Assembly (NCBI GenBank): GCA_003344405.1
Contig: NOWV01000035.1
Coordinates: 62,001-126,000 of the forward strand
Direction: 5' to 3'
Length of the DNA: 64,000 nucleotides
Source of the DNA: Trichoplax sp. H2
Lineage: Eukaryota; Placozoa; Uniplacotomia; Trichoplacea
Below the pieces are notes generated by a model, which made no database searches, had not been told where the DNA came from, and saw only the letters and a program-made list of their open reading frames with translations. Positions 14,115 to 26,183 of the stretch are shown here, in pieces. Position 1 is the stretch's first letter. Each line of letters starts with the position of its first letter. Position numbers and translations under genes: made by a program.

Positions 14115-17100
14115 TTATTCAGAAAAAGGGGTTTCTTCTGTTGTATACACAAAAATTTGCCCAACTTTATCAAATGTGTACATTTTACTTTTAAATGTAT
14201 CTAAAAGCTGCAATCCTGATATGACCTATAATTGAAATCGTAATTAATGTAAGCGTCATGTCCCTTCAATTTCCGATTGATCCTTATCAAACTTGACATA
14301 TATGGTAGAAAATAAATATCAATATACACTCACGTGCAATCCAGGGTATACCGGTAAGATGTTAACAGACACTTCTATACTTTGACCAGGTTTTAATTCG
14401 CCAAGCGCCTAATTAGACAAGAATAAAAGATGAGTATACTGGCATTTGATCAATTCATACTCTAAGCTATATTATTCTTACAACCTGGCCAGAGCGGCCA
14501 ACCCATAATAATGGCTGGACCTTGGTATTATCCAACATTAACCTCAGGTTCATGATACGATCACTTTGTATAATGGTTTAAAGTTAGTTTGATCTTCTAC
14601 TGATAAAGCATAAGTACAAAGCGCGACGCGTTGTAAACATAGATACTTAATGAATACCTGGTTAAATTAATAACAGACAGTTTAACAGTAAATAACTTCT
14701 CCACCGGAACAGCATCTGCTATCTCAATACAATTAATTCTTAAATCATTTAGATCCCTAGGCTAAACCAACAAAATAAAAAATTAAAGAACAAGCAATGA
14801 CCATAATTGAGAAACAAACAAACTGCACTCGACATCAAAAAACCATCATTATTGTCTAAAGCTATGATCAAACTTTACTATACCATTCGTTGTAGCTGGC
14901 TGGTCTGTAATCTTCCTTTTTCACCAAAACTTGTTAACCACTGAATATCTAATTTACCAACATCGCACGCACTCTATCATATTAAAAGGACGTGCACATT
15001 AGTAAAACAAAATCTATTTCACATTTTATTTAGCGCTAACATTTATTATATTTCGAATAACCTTATCGCTTTTCTCAATTATTGGAGATACAGGAGTTAA
15101 ACGATAGAGGTATTGGCGGACATCCATTGGACGTAGATATGAAATCTTTCCATTAGAACTTGGGCCGCTATTAATTTACAGAAACAAGCTATGGTATCAG
15201 TCATAAGATAGTATCAAACTAATCATCAATTTTCTATGCCAAACAATATAATAGAAAGCTGCTAACAACAGCAGATTAATTTTATCTCTGCAAATGCATA
15301 ATATGCAGCATGGATGTGTACAAACCTTTCGGGTAATAACTTATTAATATCATCGAGATAGTACGAAGGGGAAGGATCTAATTTAACGCTATCTAAATAC
15401 ATAGGATTTGGAGTAATATTTTCCACTTGGGCTTCAATATAGACTTCATCATCCTATCATTGGTAAATATGACAGTTAACAATAGTAAATACAGAATCTA
15501 TATTTCTAAAATGAAGACATTTTGTTAATTAAATTCTATACATTTAGTGCTCGGAGGGAATATTTTAATGTAAAAATGACTTCATCGAACAAGATTCAAT
15601 TTTCTTACCTCAGTAACAAAGAACTTTGTTTTGACTTCAAGCGGTTTCAATACCTACAAGCAAGTAAAATCAAATAGATATCAAAGAAGGTAATCAATGA
15701 TATCAAAACCATTGTGTACCAAGCTTAAACACGATTACAAGTAAAAATGACGTTATACGGAGATTACGGAGCATTGATTCTTACTTGAAATTTGAAAAAT
15801 TTTTTAAAGTGTAATTTCTCTCCAGATGGACTAGTGTAACCAACGCTACATCCTAACCTATATAAACAATAATAATATATATAAGAAGAATCTTCAACAT
15901 AGCAAAGTAGTAACATATCACGATACACATGCATATACGTATTCCTTTAGAAGGAAATGTTACAAGATGAAGCTAAAATTACTCACACGTGTATACCAAG
16001 TTCTTTGACATCATAAGATACAATTTCATTAACATTTTCCGATGGCTGTAATAGCAAACTTGCATTTTCGTCCATACAATTTAGTGGAAGAGGATGGCGC
16101 TGAGCTTCCGTTTGAATATGGAGCTATATAATATTATGAGAAAAGCAGGAAATATGATATATACTGGATATCCTTGGCTATCAATGCTATATAGTAAAGA
16201 TAAAATATCAAGAAAAAACGAACTTTAATTTGTATATCTTTGGCAGCAACAGTACTATCATTTTGCACATTAATATAGCTTGTAAAAGTTTCACCCAGAA
16301 AAATATTCCTATTCAATTGAAACAGAAAATCAAGATTAATATAATGCAACAAGATACAAGACTGATTAGCGTAGCAATACAGCTGATACTTCCTTAACAC
16401 AATCGCGCTGTACGAGTGAAATAGACTAAACTTGATAGGTATTGTCATCAATATCTTTACAACGGCTTATTTCAAATATCAAAGAAGTCGAGAGATGGCA
16501 AGTATTTGAGCTATTTATGCATTTTTATACACAATATCTGTATTGTATTTACCCAAAACTTTGTGGTAGCGTTAACATTTCTCCCAATGAAAAGGCTTCT
16601 AATCCATCCACGACACCCAAAGCATTGAAAGATTGTCTAAAAATATCCTCTAAAGGGAGAAATCAATTATTCAAATTCGTGAAATATAGAATATCAGATC
16701 AAGAATTAAATTAATGCTGCACTCACTGCAAATACATCTTATATTTTTAATTACGATAATATGATTGATTACTATTTATGCATTAGCCGATTTATAAGTG
16801 AGAGCTACCAATTTCTCAATTCTACAAAATCTAAAACTTGAAATAAAATCATTCACTGAAAGCATAGACCTGGACTACTACGAAGTTTTCTTTTTAGTAC
16901 TCTCCGTGAAATTTCCCACTCGATTGATGAAAAATTTTTGACGCGTCTATCTCATGTAGTATTTCAAATCAGCTTCCTACAGTAATTTATCCGTTTTTAA
17001 TGTCAATATGATAGGCTTAACCTTGAAATTAGTATAGTAATAATACAGTATTTTAAGCGTATCGCTAACGCGATGGGGCATGCAGAAGTTATTAGATAAT

Positions 17101-18148
17101 ATCGGCACAACGTACAACTGGTCTATCTCTGATTTTTCTCAGAATTTACCGTTAACATTAATGGAGATGGAGATAATAGCTTATACTCCTAGCTGTAAAC
17201 TAAATCAATCTTGAAGTGCCAAAACTACCCATAAGACTAACACTAAAGACTTACTCTGATTATTAATACCATAAAGTAAAGGAGGACAAAAGCCTGTTTT
17301 ATTCCGTAGCAGCCAATGGTTATACTGATAAATCCAATTATGATTTTGACTCAGTTGACTTACATCGAAATGGAAGTGTTTAATTCTACGGTACCCTACT
17401 TTGTTTATCAAGAGGCACTCGTACCCCAACTACAGCAAAGAAAATGCATCTACAAAATTAATCTTTCTACGACTTGTACAATGTACACATATATCAGGCA
17501 TGGCTATATAGCTATAAAGTAAGACAGATCATATATTCGCTAAGGCAAGCTAAAGGAGTATAAGAATTGAATAGTTCCTGTACTGAAGTCGAGAATTTTA
17601 TCGAGATTGTTAGTAAAATGAAGTCAAAACAATTTTCGATGCTATCCCAATCACTATCTATGTTCCATGGCCAATTAAATCAAAAGGCAAAACGTAGCTC
17701 TCCTTAAAAATTATCATCTGCATTAATCAAGGATATCAAGGAAATAGACAGTAAAATCGGTGATTCTAGCTTGACCCAACTACAATATGGTAATAATTTT
17801 TTAACCCAATCCGTTAACAACTGGTTAAATTAAATTTATAACTAGTTTACGTTCTGAAACAAGTCGCCAACTAATAAATATAATTATAATTATATAATAC
17901 AGTACAATCGATCATTTTATGCACAAGAATATTGCATTGCATAATGAATTTAACCCGTCAATACCTTATATAAAAATGATCCGGTTTATAGAATAAGTCA
18001 TGATGGTATCGCATAACATAGCTGAAGTTAGAATAAGGTGGTTGGAAAGAACAGGATTAATATTTACAGTATAACTTTTACCTGGTAGATCATGATCTTC
18101 GCATGTTATTGGCGTATGAAACTGTAACGCTGGCTTTGTCAATCGCAT
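14115..18148 (-). CDS. TRAPPC13: TRAPPC13 homologue, trafficking protein particle complex subunit 13 (spliced)
   Basis: Subunit of the TRAPPIII tethering complex in secretory and autophagic membrane traffic. Coding pieces appear in family order: [20 protein letters not shown] (18148 down to about 18080), [18 protein letters not shown] near 16280, [13 protein letters not shown]...VKELGIHV (16125-15990), [19 protein letters not shown] near 15820, [14 protein letters not shown] near 15630, [20 protein letters not shown] near 15430, [13 protein letters not shown] near 15120, [15 protein letters not shown] near 14900, and a last exon with [14 protein letters not shown] ending TPFSE, stop at 14117-14115. 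The segment [11 protein letters not shown] is essentially invariant in animals. The start is the ATG before RLTKP; a short upstream coding exon cannot be excluded, because vertebrate proteins have about 15 extra residues. Intron 1, about 1.7 kb, is far larger than the rest. Confidence 0.93.
16440..17835 (+). pseudogene. Decayed plus-strand coding fragments inside TRAPPC13 intron 1
   Basis: Several plus-strand segments read like broken protein sequence and lie opposite to the host gene. One is an open frame at 16442-16714 with motif [18 protein letters not shown]. Another, at about 17045-17200, contains [21 protein letters not shown] third near 17285-17390 reads [21 protein letters not shown] fourth at about 17580-17835 reads [20 protein letters not shown] and then, past a stop, [20 protein letters not shown]. 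Stops and frame changes separate them. I do not recognise the family. The block fills the abnormally long intron and is best explained as an inserted and decayed gene or mobile element. Confidence 0.4.
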
Positions 18149-21100
18149 CACTGTTTTATTCAAGGTTAGACAAAGAAAAAGGAATCAACTAGCTGGTTAG
18201 CATATCATCAATATCAGAAAATAAAAGTAAGAAAGACAAATTTGATTAAATCCAGGCTTTAACATGCTTTAAATGACCTTTTAGTGTTAGTAAATGTTCC
18301 CTGTCTCGCAAGGGCTCCATCTTGGAAGGCACTAATGAACTACGCATGCCTGAATTGAATTTCTATACGGAAGCATATAAAAGGCACAATGAGTTCAGAT
18401 TTAACCCTGAGTTTACTATCAATAATAAAATGGCTTTAGTAGAGAGAAAATTAAATTCGTTTTAATTTTCTTTGGATATATTATAAAACCATTAAGCTTA
18501 GAGATTAGGAATAAATTGCTATGGCATCAGCTTCATGATGGTATCTCAAATAGATATAGGATGAAGTCAAGCATTACTGGAAACTTGTACGGTTTTAAGG
18601 AGTGCTATTATTATTTTCAATAGACTGCCTGCGGTGGAGAAATTATTCTCCATCCATGAATCATTAAACCTATTAGCTTACACTTATACGACTCATCGAT
18701 GATTCAATATGGTGATGGTGTTAAACATGTCGATATTATTCAATTATATTTACCGAGTTTATATAAAGGAATGAATGATTAACTATATTAATAAATGCAG
18801 CAATGCTAACTTCAATCTCCAATACGATGAGTTATATATAGACTAAGCAATACTCTGTAATAACTTTATCGTCAATTAATAAGAGCTTTAGCTTGTGAAC
18901 TTATTATACGGTATGGATTAGAACTATCATGTCAAAGTTCTAGATACTAGAGACGCTCCAAGATAATTAAGTATGCTAGTAGCAGTAGATATTTATACAT
19001 ACTTAAAAGTATATGATTGTAGAATGTCATGATATTAAAACTGCAGATATCGAATTACGGTATTCTGACTATAATAGCACATAAGCTCATATACGAATAT
19101 AGATGGGATACTTATCTGCTATGAGGAGATATCGTGATAGTAAAGTTCGAGCTGCTATAAATATTTGTAAAATAATTCTATCATCATCAATCTTAAGATT
19201 GAAAATGCTCATAATAAACGATTATTAGGTATGGTGAGATTTAAATCCTGAACGCAGTACATCCATTAACTTGTTATACCCGTACATGCGCCTCAACGGC
19301 TTAAAAATAGGATGATGCTAAACTCTAGATTTGATAAATAACTACCAATGGAACTGGAAGCTATAAATTTTGGGCAAAAGCGTGAATAGATTTTCCCATG
19401 CATATACTGTACTTATGATATAATGCAATCAGTAGATTTCGTATAGTAATTATAATCAACAGTCATCCACATTAGCTATTGAATGTATTAAATATATCAT
19501 CGATATAAGAAGAAATGATATCAAGCCTAGCTTCCTGTTCGATGAAAGCTAGTAGTTAACGTACTAGCTTTGATGGGAGCCATTAACATATTAGCTTGTA
19601 CATAGTTGAAAATGATTTAGAGATGTCATGATACTCATACTTAATGATCTTACCTATACGATGATTATCACTTTTATATCTCACGTACTTAAGTTAAATT
19701 GAAACTTTTTATCGGATTAAGCAAACTTATTAACTGACGTGTAGAGACCAACTGTAAAATGATATCGTAACGTACAACTTTTTGAGTAATCTTCGTGCCC
19801 AATTTGGCTTTTAAACGATGGTTTTGAGCAATCGTGATTCACATTATAGAATTGAATACTAATTACTAAATTGGTAAATCAGCAATCATCCTCAGAACAT
19901 AAGCTTAAATCATATGTACTTATTCTATATTTGCATTAATTGTTCTATAAGTACTGTCGTCAACTAAAATGACAATACTGCATTATCTGAGCAGCCAACC
20001 AATTGGTTCTAAATCACGACCATATGTTAAAGAAATATACAAATCACTCAGACTATCATGTTAGCATTTCTGTTAGAAACATTATAAAATACGTTTATCA
20101 AGGTATTAAGGAAGAAATGATTGAAATTGAGTAATTGCAATTACGCAAAGTTCTAGGCTGGATCAATAATCCATAAAATCGTGAAATTCCTTCTGTTGCT
20201 AGAAGACATTAATTTGTAATAAAATAGAAAGTTTGCATACACATTAGGAGACCCTTGCTAAGTCTGCTTCCAATTCACATTACTCGAATACACTCGACAA
20301 AGCATATTAGCTAGAATTAAAGCATACGACATACGAGCAATTCATATACAAAGCATAGGTAGTTATAGAAAACGCAGACCCTTACTGAATACTGAACTCC
20401 CCGTGGCCAAATATATATTTTATAAAAAGTATTAGATTAGTGCTGTGAGTGTTCAACTGCATAAATTTGATTAAAAATGAAGCTCAAAGGGCCTAGTCCA
20501 GTTAGTAGTGTACAATACTTGCTCAGTAACTGGCATACGATACGACTATAGATAAAGGATACTACTGCCATGATCCGACTCTTCCATGCAGAATTGACAG
20601 TCTTGTGTTAACGAATCATTAATCCTTACTAACATCTTGTCAGTGTAACTACCTTAATGGCAAATTTAATACCATACCAGAGATTATTAAATCATTGATA
20701 TACTCGATAAAAGCGTTCTAGATAACGTATGAACTACAAAAAATGATCCGTAAATGCATTGAAAACCCTAGTTATTGTAGCTTCAAAAAGCGTAGTAAGA
20801 TTCTGACTTCCCAGCATAACTTTAACGCCATTTTCTATTATTGATTATTATTGAATGATTTTATTGTCACAGATATTTTACTCTTACAACAAGCTATAAA
20901 TACCAGACCGATAAATTTGGATAGCAAAGGATGTACATTATTTTAAATAATCACACTTGGCTAGCCGTTCAGTGTCCCACCAGATACTTGCGCAATAAAG
21001 TTGCTGCTCCAGCAATATCTAGATACCGGATATTATTAATACAAATACGTATGTAGATAGATAGATTGCATGCCAATTGTTATGATAGCTCAAATGCTGT

Positions 21101-21450
21101 AAAATCAGCAAAAGTAAATGCTTACAGGTACAAGTACCTCTACGTATACAAGGTCATTCAAGGACACACTCAAGGTAAGAGTTACTAAGAGATGACACCA
21201 GCATTTATAGTCGACAGTTAATTTAAACGTCAGGTATCTATAACTAATGTTGGAAAACATAACTGCAACGATATGAACAAACTCTAAAATCTACTTTTAT
21301 CGCCATTTACGCGGATATGTATTACGGCATCGTGCACAGCTTAGTGAAATGTCCGTAATGTCTAAGTTTCATTAATACATCCACATCGCTGTAGCCCCAT
21401 ACTCTAACATGAATACCTTTCCAGGTAAAAGTATATTCTGGCTTAGATAA
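18149..21450. other. 3.3-kb region without an intact gene, TRAPPC13 upstream to CTH 3' end
   Basis: No open frame of useful length and no exon chain that joins the flanking genes. Several plus-strand stretches still look like former coding sequence (see the separate Helitron-like entry). The left end must include the TRAPPC13 promoter and the right end the CTH 3' flank. No GTAC array is present here, unlike the upstream regions of HEATR1, CTH and SREK1. Confidence 0.6.
18240..20950 (+). pseudogene. Decayed coding block, possibly a Helitron replicase-helicase remnant
   Basis: Plus-strand reading frames interrupted by many stops carry protein-like segments. In order: LRMPELNFYTEAYKRHNEF (near 18340), GGEIILHP followed by SLHLYDSSMIQYGDGV (about 18630-18730), and KYTNHSDYHVSISVRNIIKY followed by VYQGIKEEMIEIE (about 20025-20130). 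Helitron RepHel proteins have an IVLHP...YxxLxYPLLFPxGxDG segment followed 350-450 residues later by a KYxxHxNVExxxSxxxxKYLYKYVYKG segment. Spacing and order match that scheme, but identity is weak and no helicase motif was found. Other origins remain possible. The copy is dead by stop codons and frameshifts. Confidence 0.33.
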
Positions 21451-24400
21451 TTAATTTTCTACCTGTGCCTGTAAACAAAGTAAATAAATGCAAAATCAAG
21501 AATTCAGATTTATTATACTCGCTCAGATATACCATATAAGAATGACTGATTATTCTGAGAAAAGAATGTCTTCACTTATAAAAATCACTCGAATGAATGT
21601 TTACTATACTGGACATACGCATGTCCGTTCATTCATACAGCAGTATTCAACTAGATAGCTCTCATATTCGGCTTGTCTTCTATATACTTACAGCAGCCAA
21701 TGCTTGTTCAAGATCTGCAACCAGGTCTTCCGTTTCCTCAATACCTACCGATAGCCTAATCTGTTGACAATATTAACATGTAGCGTAAGATATACAATCA
21801 GTAAAAGGCTATAACGATAAAATGATAAATCTGTACCAAAGTATCCGTTATGCCAAGTTCAGCCCTCTGCTTTTCAGGCACTGATGCATGCGTCATAAGT
21901 GACCTAATGTTATCATATTCATTATATAAGTTGATTAAAATAGACATTAATAATGATCAATCCGAGTAATGCCAGCAGATACGTAACAGAAGCTAGGCTA
22001 TACAATTTTTTAATAAATATATATCAAATTACAAATTAAACCAATAATCTTAAATTAATCTAAGATTAATAGCAAGTCGAACCACAATGCCAATTACACT
22101 AATCAATTCTACAAACTTACGGAAGTTCAGCCAAACTTTCGTATCCTCCAAGGCTCTCTGCTAGCGTAAAGATCTAGGGTCATGAAATATACCCAAGTAT
22201 AGTTTAACGTGAGCCGATTGCCAATTCAGGTCGATAGTTAATCTATTTTGCAATACGGTAGTGAGGTAAATTAAATCTTAACCTTGATATTTTTGAAGAA
22301 TCTCGCAGCCGTCTTGGCATCTCCTTTTGCATAAAAGGTGACCATTCCACTAAAGCCTTTCATCTGTTTCTTAGCAATTTCGTGCTGAGGATGGCTGGGA
22401 AGTCCTTGAAAAATTGATAAAAATTTATGTAAGATAAAATAAAATTATCTATTTAGCTACTAATTAATAGAAAATTAAAAAATAATTGCTTACCAGGGTA
22501 AAGAACTTTTTCCACATATGGAGAGGACTCCAAAAATTTGGCAACAGCAAAAGCGTTAGCTTGGTGCTGTTTCATACGGATTGCTAATGTTTTAACACCA
22601 CGATTCGCGAGGTAGCAGTCGAAAGGACTCGGTACTATTCCCATTGCTAATAAATCAAAGTTTCAGTTAACGGTTCGTAAAACTATGCATTACGTAAGAG
22701 TACAAGGGTATCTATTGTATCTTACCGAATTGCAAAAAGAACAGCTTTTCATTTATTTCATCGCTGTTAGTCACAGCAACCCCCATAAGGACATCGGTAT
22801 GTCCTATAAATTTAAGAAATATCTTATTAATTATAATTGAAATATTAGAAATTTCACCATAACGAATTGTACGAAAACCACGGTTAACAGCTTAGATATA
22901 TGAGTTACGATCAATTCATAATTAAAAAAAATGTTTATTTACCATTCATGTACTTCGTAACGGAATGCATCACGATATCGGCGCCAAGACTTAATGGACG
23001 CTGAAATAAAAAATTATTTATTATTACCCCAACCATGCCTTAATTTGGACATTATTGCTCATTGAGAATGCTCAGCTTTCATGCTATGGGCAGGCAGCAG
23101 GGTACCATGCCCTCAACATGACTTAGCTTACTATGCAGTCAGTTTACTACCTGAAAGTATGAGGAGGCAAAGGTGTTATCGACGACAACAATTATATCCT
23201 ACAGATAAAAATGCCCACGTTATCAATCGTCTTCAATTTCAAGTTAATTCACATTCGCGACAAGAACATCCAAAAACAAAGAAATTTGGTATCTATTTAT
23301 AATATCGCCATCTGTAATTCACCTTGTGTGCGTGCGCTATTTTGCTGGCCCCTTCTAAATCGGTTACTTTCAATGTTGGATTAGTCGGTGATTCTAACCA
23401 CATCATCTGAGAGATTAATAACATATTAATTATGTTCAATAGAAATATTATTCGTAAAAATCTTGGTATATTTCTTCGAAGAACTCAACAATCCGTAATG
23501 GTAAGAAATATATCAGGTACTAAATGTGTGTATTTTAAAACTAGATCAAACAGGCCAACATACCCTTGTGTTTGGTTGTATTGCGGCTTCGATATTTTTT
23601 AAATCCGAAGTATCGACAAAAGTAGCAGTCACACCAAACTTACCACAAACTTTTTGAAAATAACGATTTGTTCCTAAGTGAATACAACGCAAATGAATAA
23701 TTCAGTACCGTCGCTTATTATCCATTATTATACTACTGCATAATACACAATATCGAATAACTGATAATTAACACTAAAATTAGTGATGAAATAGTTCAAT
23801 AGGGTGATAGTCACAGAAATCGAATCAGAATAAAATCTAATGTTCATAAAATTTTAACATCCTGTCTAATACTGTAAGTTTAATATTATAAAAGTCGAGA
23901 TAAGGTATTACACTTTATCAACCTGAGAATGGCTAAAATAAAGATTTATACTACGTTTCTATGTCTAGGCAGAGAATGATTTATAGATCAGATCAACACA
24001 TAACTTTACCTCAAGTAAATTAAATTGTATTGATAATAAACTATCACTTTAAATCAGTGAAATAATTATTTCATCAAGATATTGCTTAATAAATACCTCC
24101 ATAAACGTCATTGACGGATACGATGTGATCGCCAGATTTCAAGAGGTGAACGATGGAAGTTGTAGCTCCTAAGCCAGAGCTAAAAGCCAAGGCTTAAAAA
24201 GTGAAAAAGAAATGATTTACAAGACGTACATTACAATGGTTAATAGTATCAATATGTTGTACTGTATTGCAGGACTCTTTGTTAAGGAGTTGATGAGATA
24301 ACAAATGAAATCTATAGACATGTGACAACATCAACTGTTATATCGCGCTAAGAAACCTTTACGTCGCTATCAACATTCAATCAGCCACTGTTACGAAAAA

Positions 24401-26183
24401 TTAGTTCAATTTTACTCATAACTTATGCAAAGTAAAACGCTATTGTAAAATGTACATCTTAACTTGTATGAGGAGAGTCACTTGACGTTTAAACTGGGTA
24501 GCGTTGAAGTAGAGCAAAAAGAGCAAACATGTATTTTATAATATTGAAAGGTGATAAAAGATGATCAATTTTACTTTAAAACGCCCAGCACCTGATCGTA
24601 TTTGTTAGTGGTGTTACATACCATGCTTAGCTCCCTCTAATGAAGCCACACATTTTTCAAAAACTTTTCGAGTTGGATTACCACCTCTGGTATACTCGTA
24701 ACCCTAGCGATTGAAGACAAAGCACTTAAATAAAATATTCGACCGCAATCGATGGAACATCATACGAGTATTATAATCCCAAAATACAGCATATAAACTA
24801 CAAAGGTTATTGTTGTACAAGATTCGTTCAAGGTTCTTTGGTAATAATTTAAAATTAAAGTTTGAATACTTAATTATTGCAAGACAAGCGAACACAAAAA
24901 CACGACAATCTTTGCCATATGCAATTGCCTGAAGCTTATTAAAAGGGTACTGTAGCACCTTGAATCGCAGTTACTTAAATCACAGTAACGTACATATGAA
25001 TAAGTGAAAAGTGATATCTATTTTCTCTATTTTTTGCAATTTGCTGCGAGACATTTCAATTGTTCAAAGGAGCAGCCCAAGGAGTATTCACAAAATCTCT
25101 AAAACATATACTGTAACTACGTCTGGCGATTTACCTTGCAAACATTGATTGTCAAGATAAAAGCATCAACAGACATCATACCGTACTATCAACAACTTAC
25201 GGACTACTGCGTGCTATAGTAGAAAAGAGAATAAATTGATGTTTTCGATCCATTAACAATCTATTAAAGACACTCAAAACAAAACATTTACCATTTGACG
25301 ATGGAAATACTACTACACTGTTTAGGAAACAGTTATCTGCACTTTCAAGATTTTCGCCTACACTTTATCCTATTTATCTATCATGATGCTGTCAAGATAA
25401 TCTTGCAGCTTACATCTAGTATTTATTTTGGCTACACACTTGTGCCAAGGTCGATGGTCATCAAAGATTTATTCATTGCCGTTGTTTCAGTTATATATAA
25501 TATAATTATTATTATATCAATACTATAAAAAAATGATTAACCACAGGTTACGCCCAAAAACATCATGCTGACATTTAATAGCCTGTTACTTATACTGAAC
25601 TTGAGCAATGCCAACCAAAGTGGATCGAAAACGTGGCATGCACTGACTAATGTTACTTCATGTTCATCACTGTCGAACATCCAAATCTTCCGATTATAAT
25701 CTATCGGGAATTATTTATATTATCATTTTAATGCCAGTAATCGCTTACTAACAGCAAATCAAGAATGTAACGAATACGCAGTTCAATCTATAGGAACGTA
25801 CTGTACTGTACTGAACAGGTCCATTTTTAACGTATCCCTCTCAGCATTATTTCAACCAATTCATTACTCATCGCATCGAGTATTTACTACTACTGAAGCT
25901 GGAAGAATTGAAAATGAAAGCTGATGAAAGGCTTGAAACGCGTTGAAAGATTTACACCTTGTTTACTAACGATCGGTTGATGATCATCATTGCGATATTT
26001 TTTTCATCATGAAAAGAAGTTTAACTCCATTTGGCCATGGCTACTTACATTGTTATCGCCCGGAGCATGTTGCTTGAACGTTGTGGAAAGAGAAATTTGA
26101 GGGATCATCGACATGGATTTCCATTGGTCTGGCGATTGACCAACGTGTATCGCATTGGTAGCAAAATGTTCAAACGTAGACAT
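21451..26183 (-). CDS. CTH: Cystathionine gamma-lyase (spliced)
   Basis: PLP enzyme of reverse transsulfuration, cleaving cystathionine to cysteine, 2-oxobutyrate and ammonia, and a source of H2S; cytosolic. About 13 exons give the whole family. Exon 1 starts MSTFEHFATNAIHVGQSPDQ (ATG at 26183). Then come YEYTRGGNPTRKVFEKCVAS (24.7 kb), FSSGLGATTSIVHLLKSGDH (24.1 kb), FVDTSDLKNIEAAI (23.6 kb), WLESPTNPTLKVTDLEGA (23.4 kb), VVVDNTFASSYFQ (23.2 kb), and GADIVMHSVTKYMN with the PLP-binding lysine in SVTKY (22.97 kb). Next are HTDVLMGVAVTNS, VPSPFDCYLANRGVKTLAIR, GLPSHPQHEIAKKQMKGFSG, LAESLGGYESLAELP and LMTHASVPEKQRAELGITDT. The exon with IRLSVGIEETEDLVADLEQA ends at a GTAAGT donor and joins a tiny last exon (21468-21451, AQVEN, stop TAA). 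Read-through of that donor would instead give VSI and a stop. Active-site residues look intact. It diverges from CLPP. Confidence 0.95.

Noticed and set aside
18630-18760. Resemblance of SSMIQYGDGV to the IQFxYGxDG segment of RNA polymerase largest subunits
   Set aside because: No other polymerase motif follows in order; the Helitron reading explains this and the 20.0-kb segment together.
23081-23302. Plus-strand 73-codon frame inside CTH
   Set aside because: It overlaps in antisense the CTH exon encoding VVVDNTFASSYFQ and has no domain.
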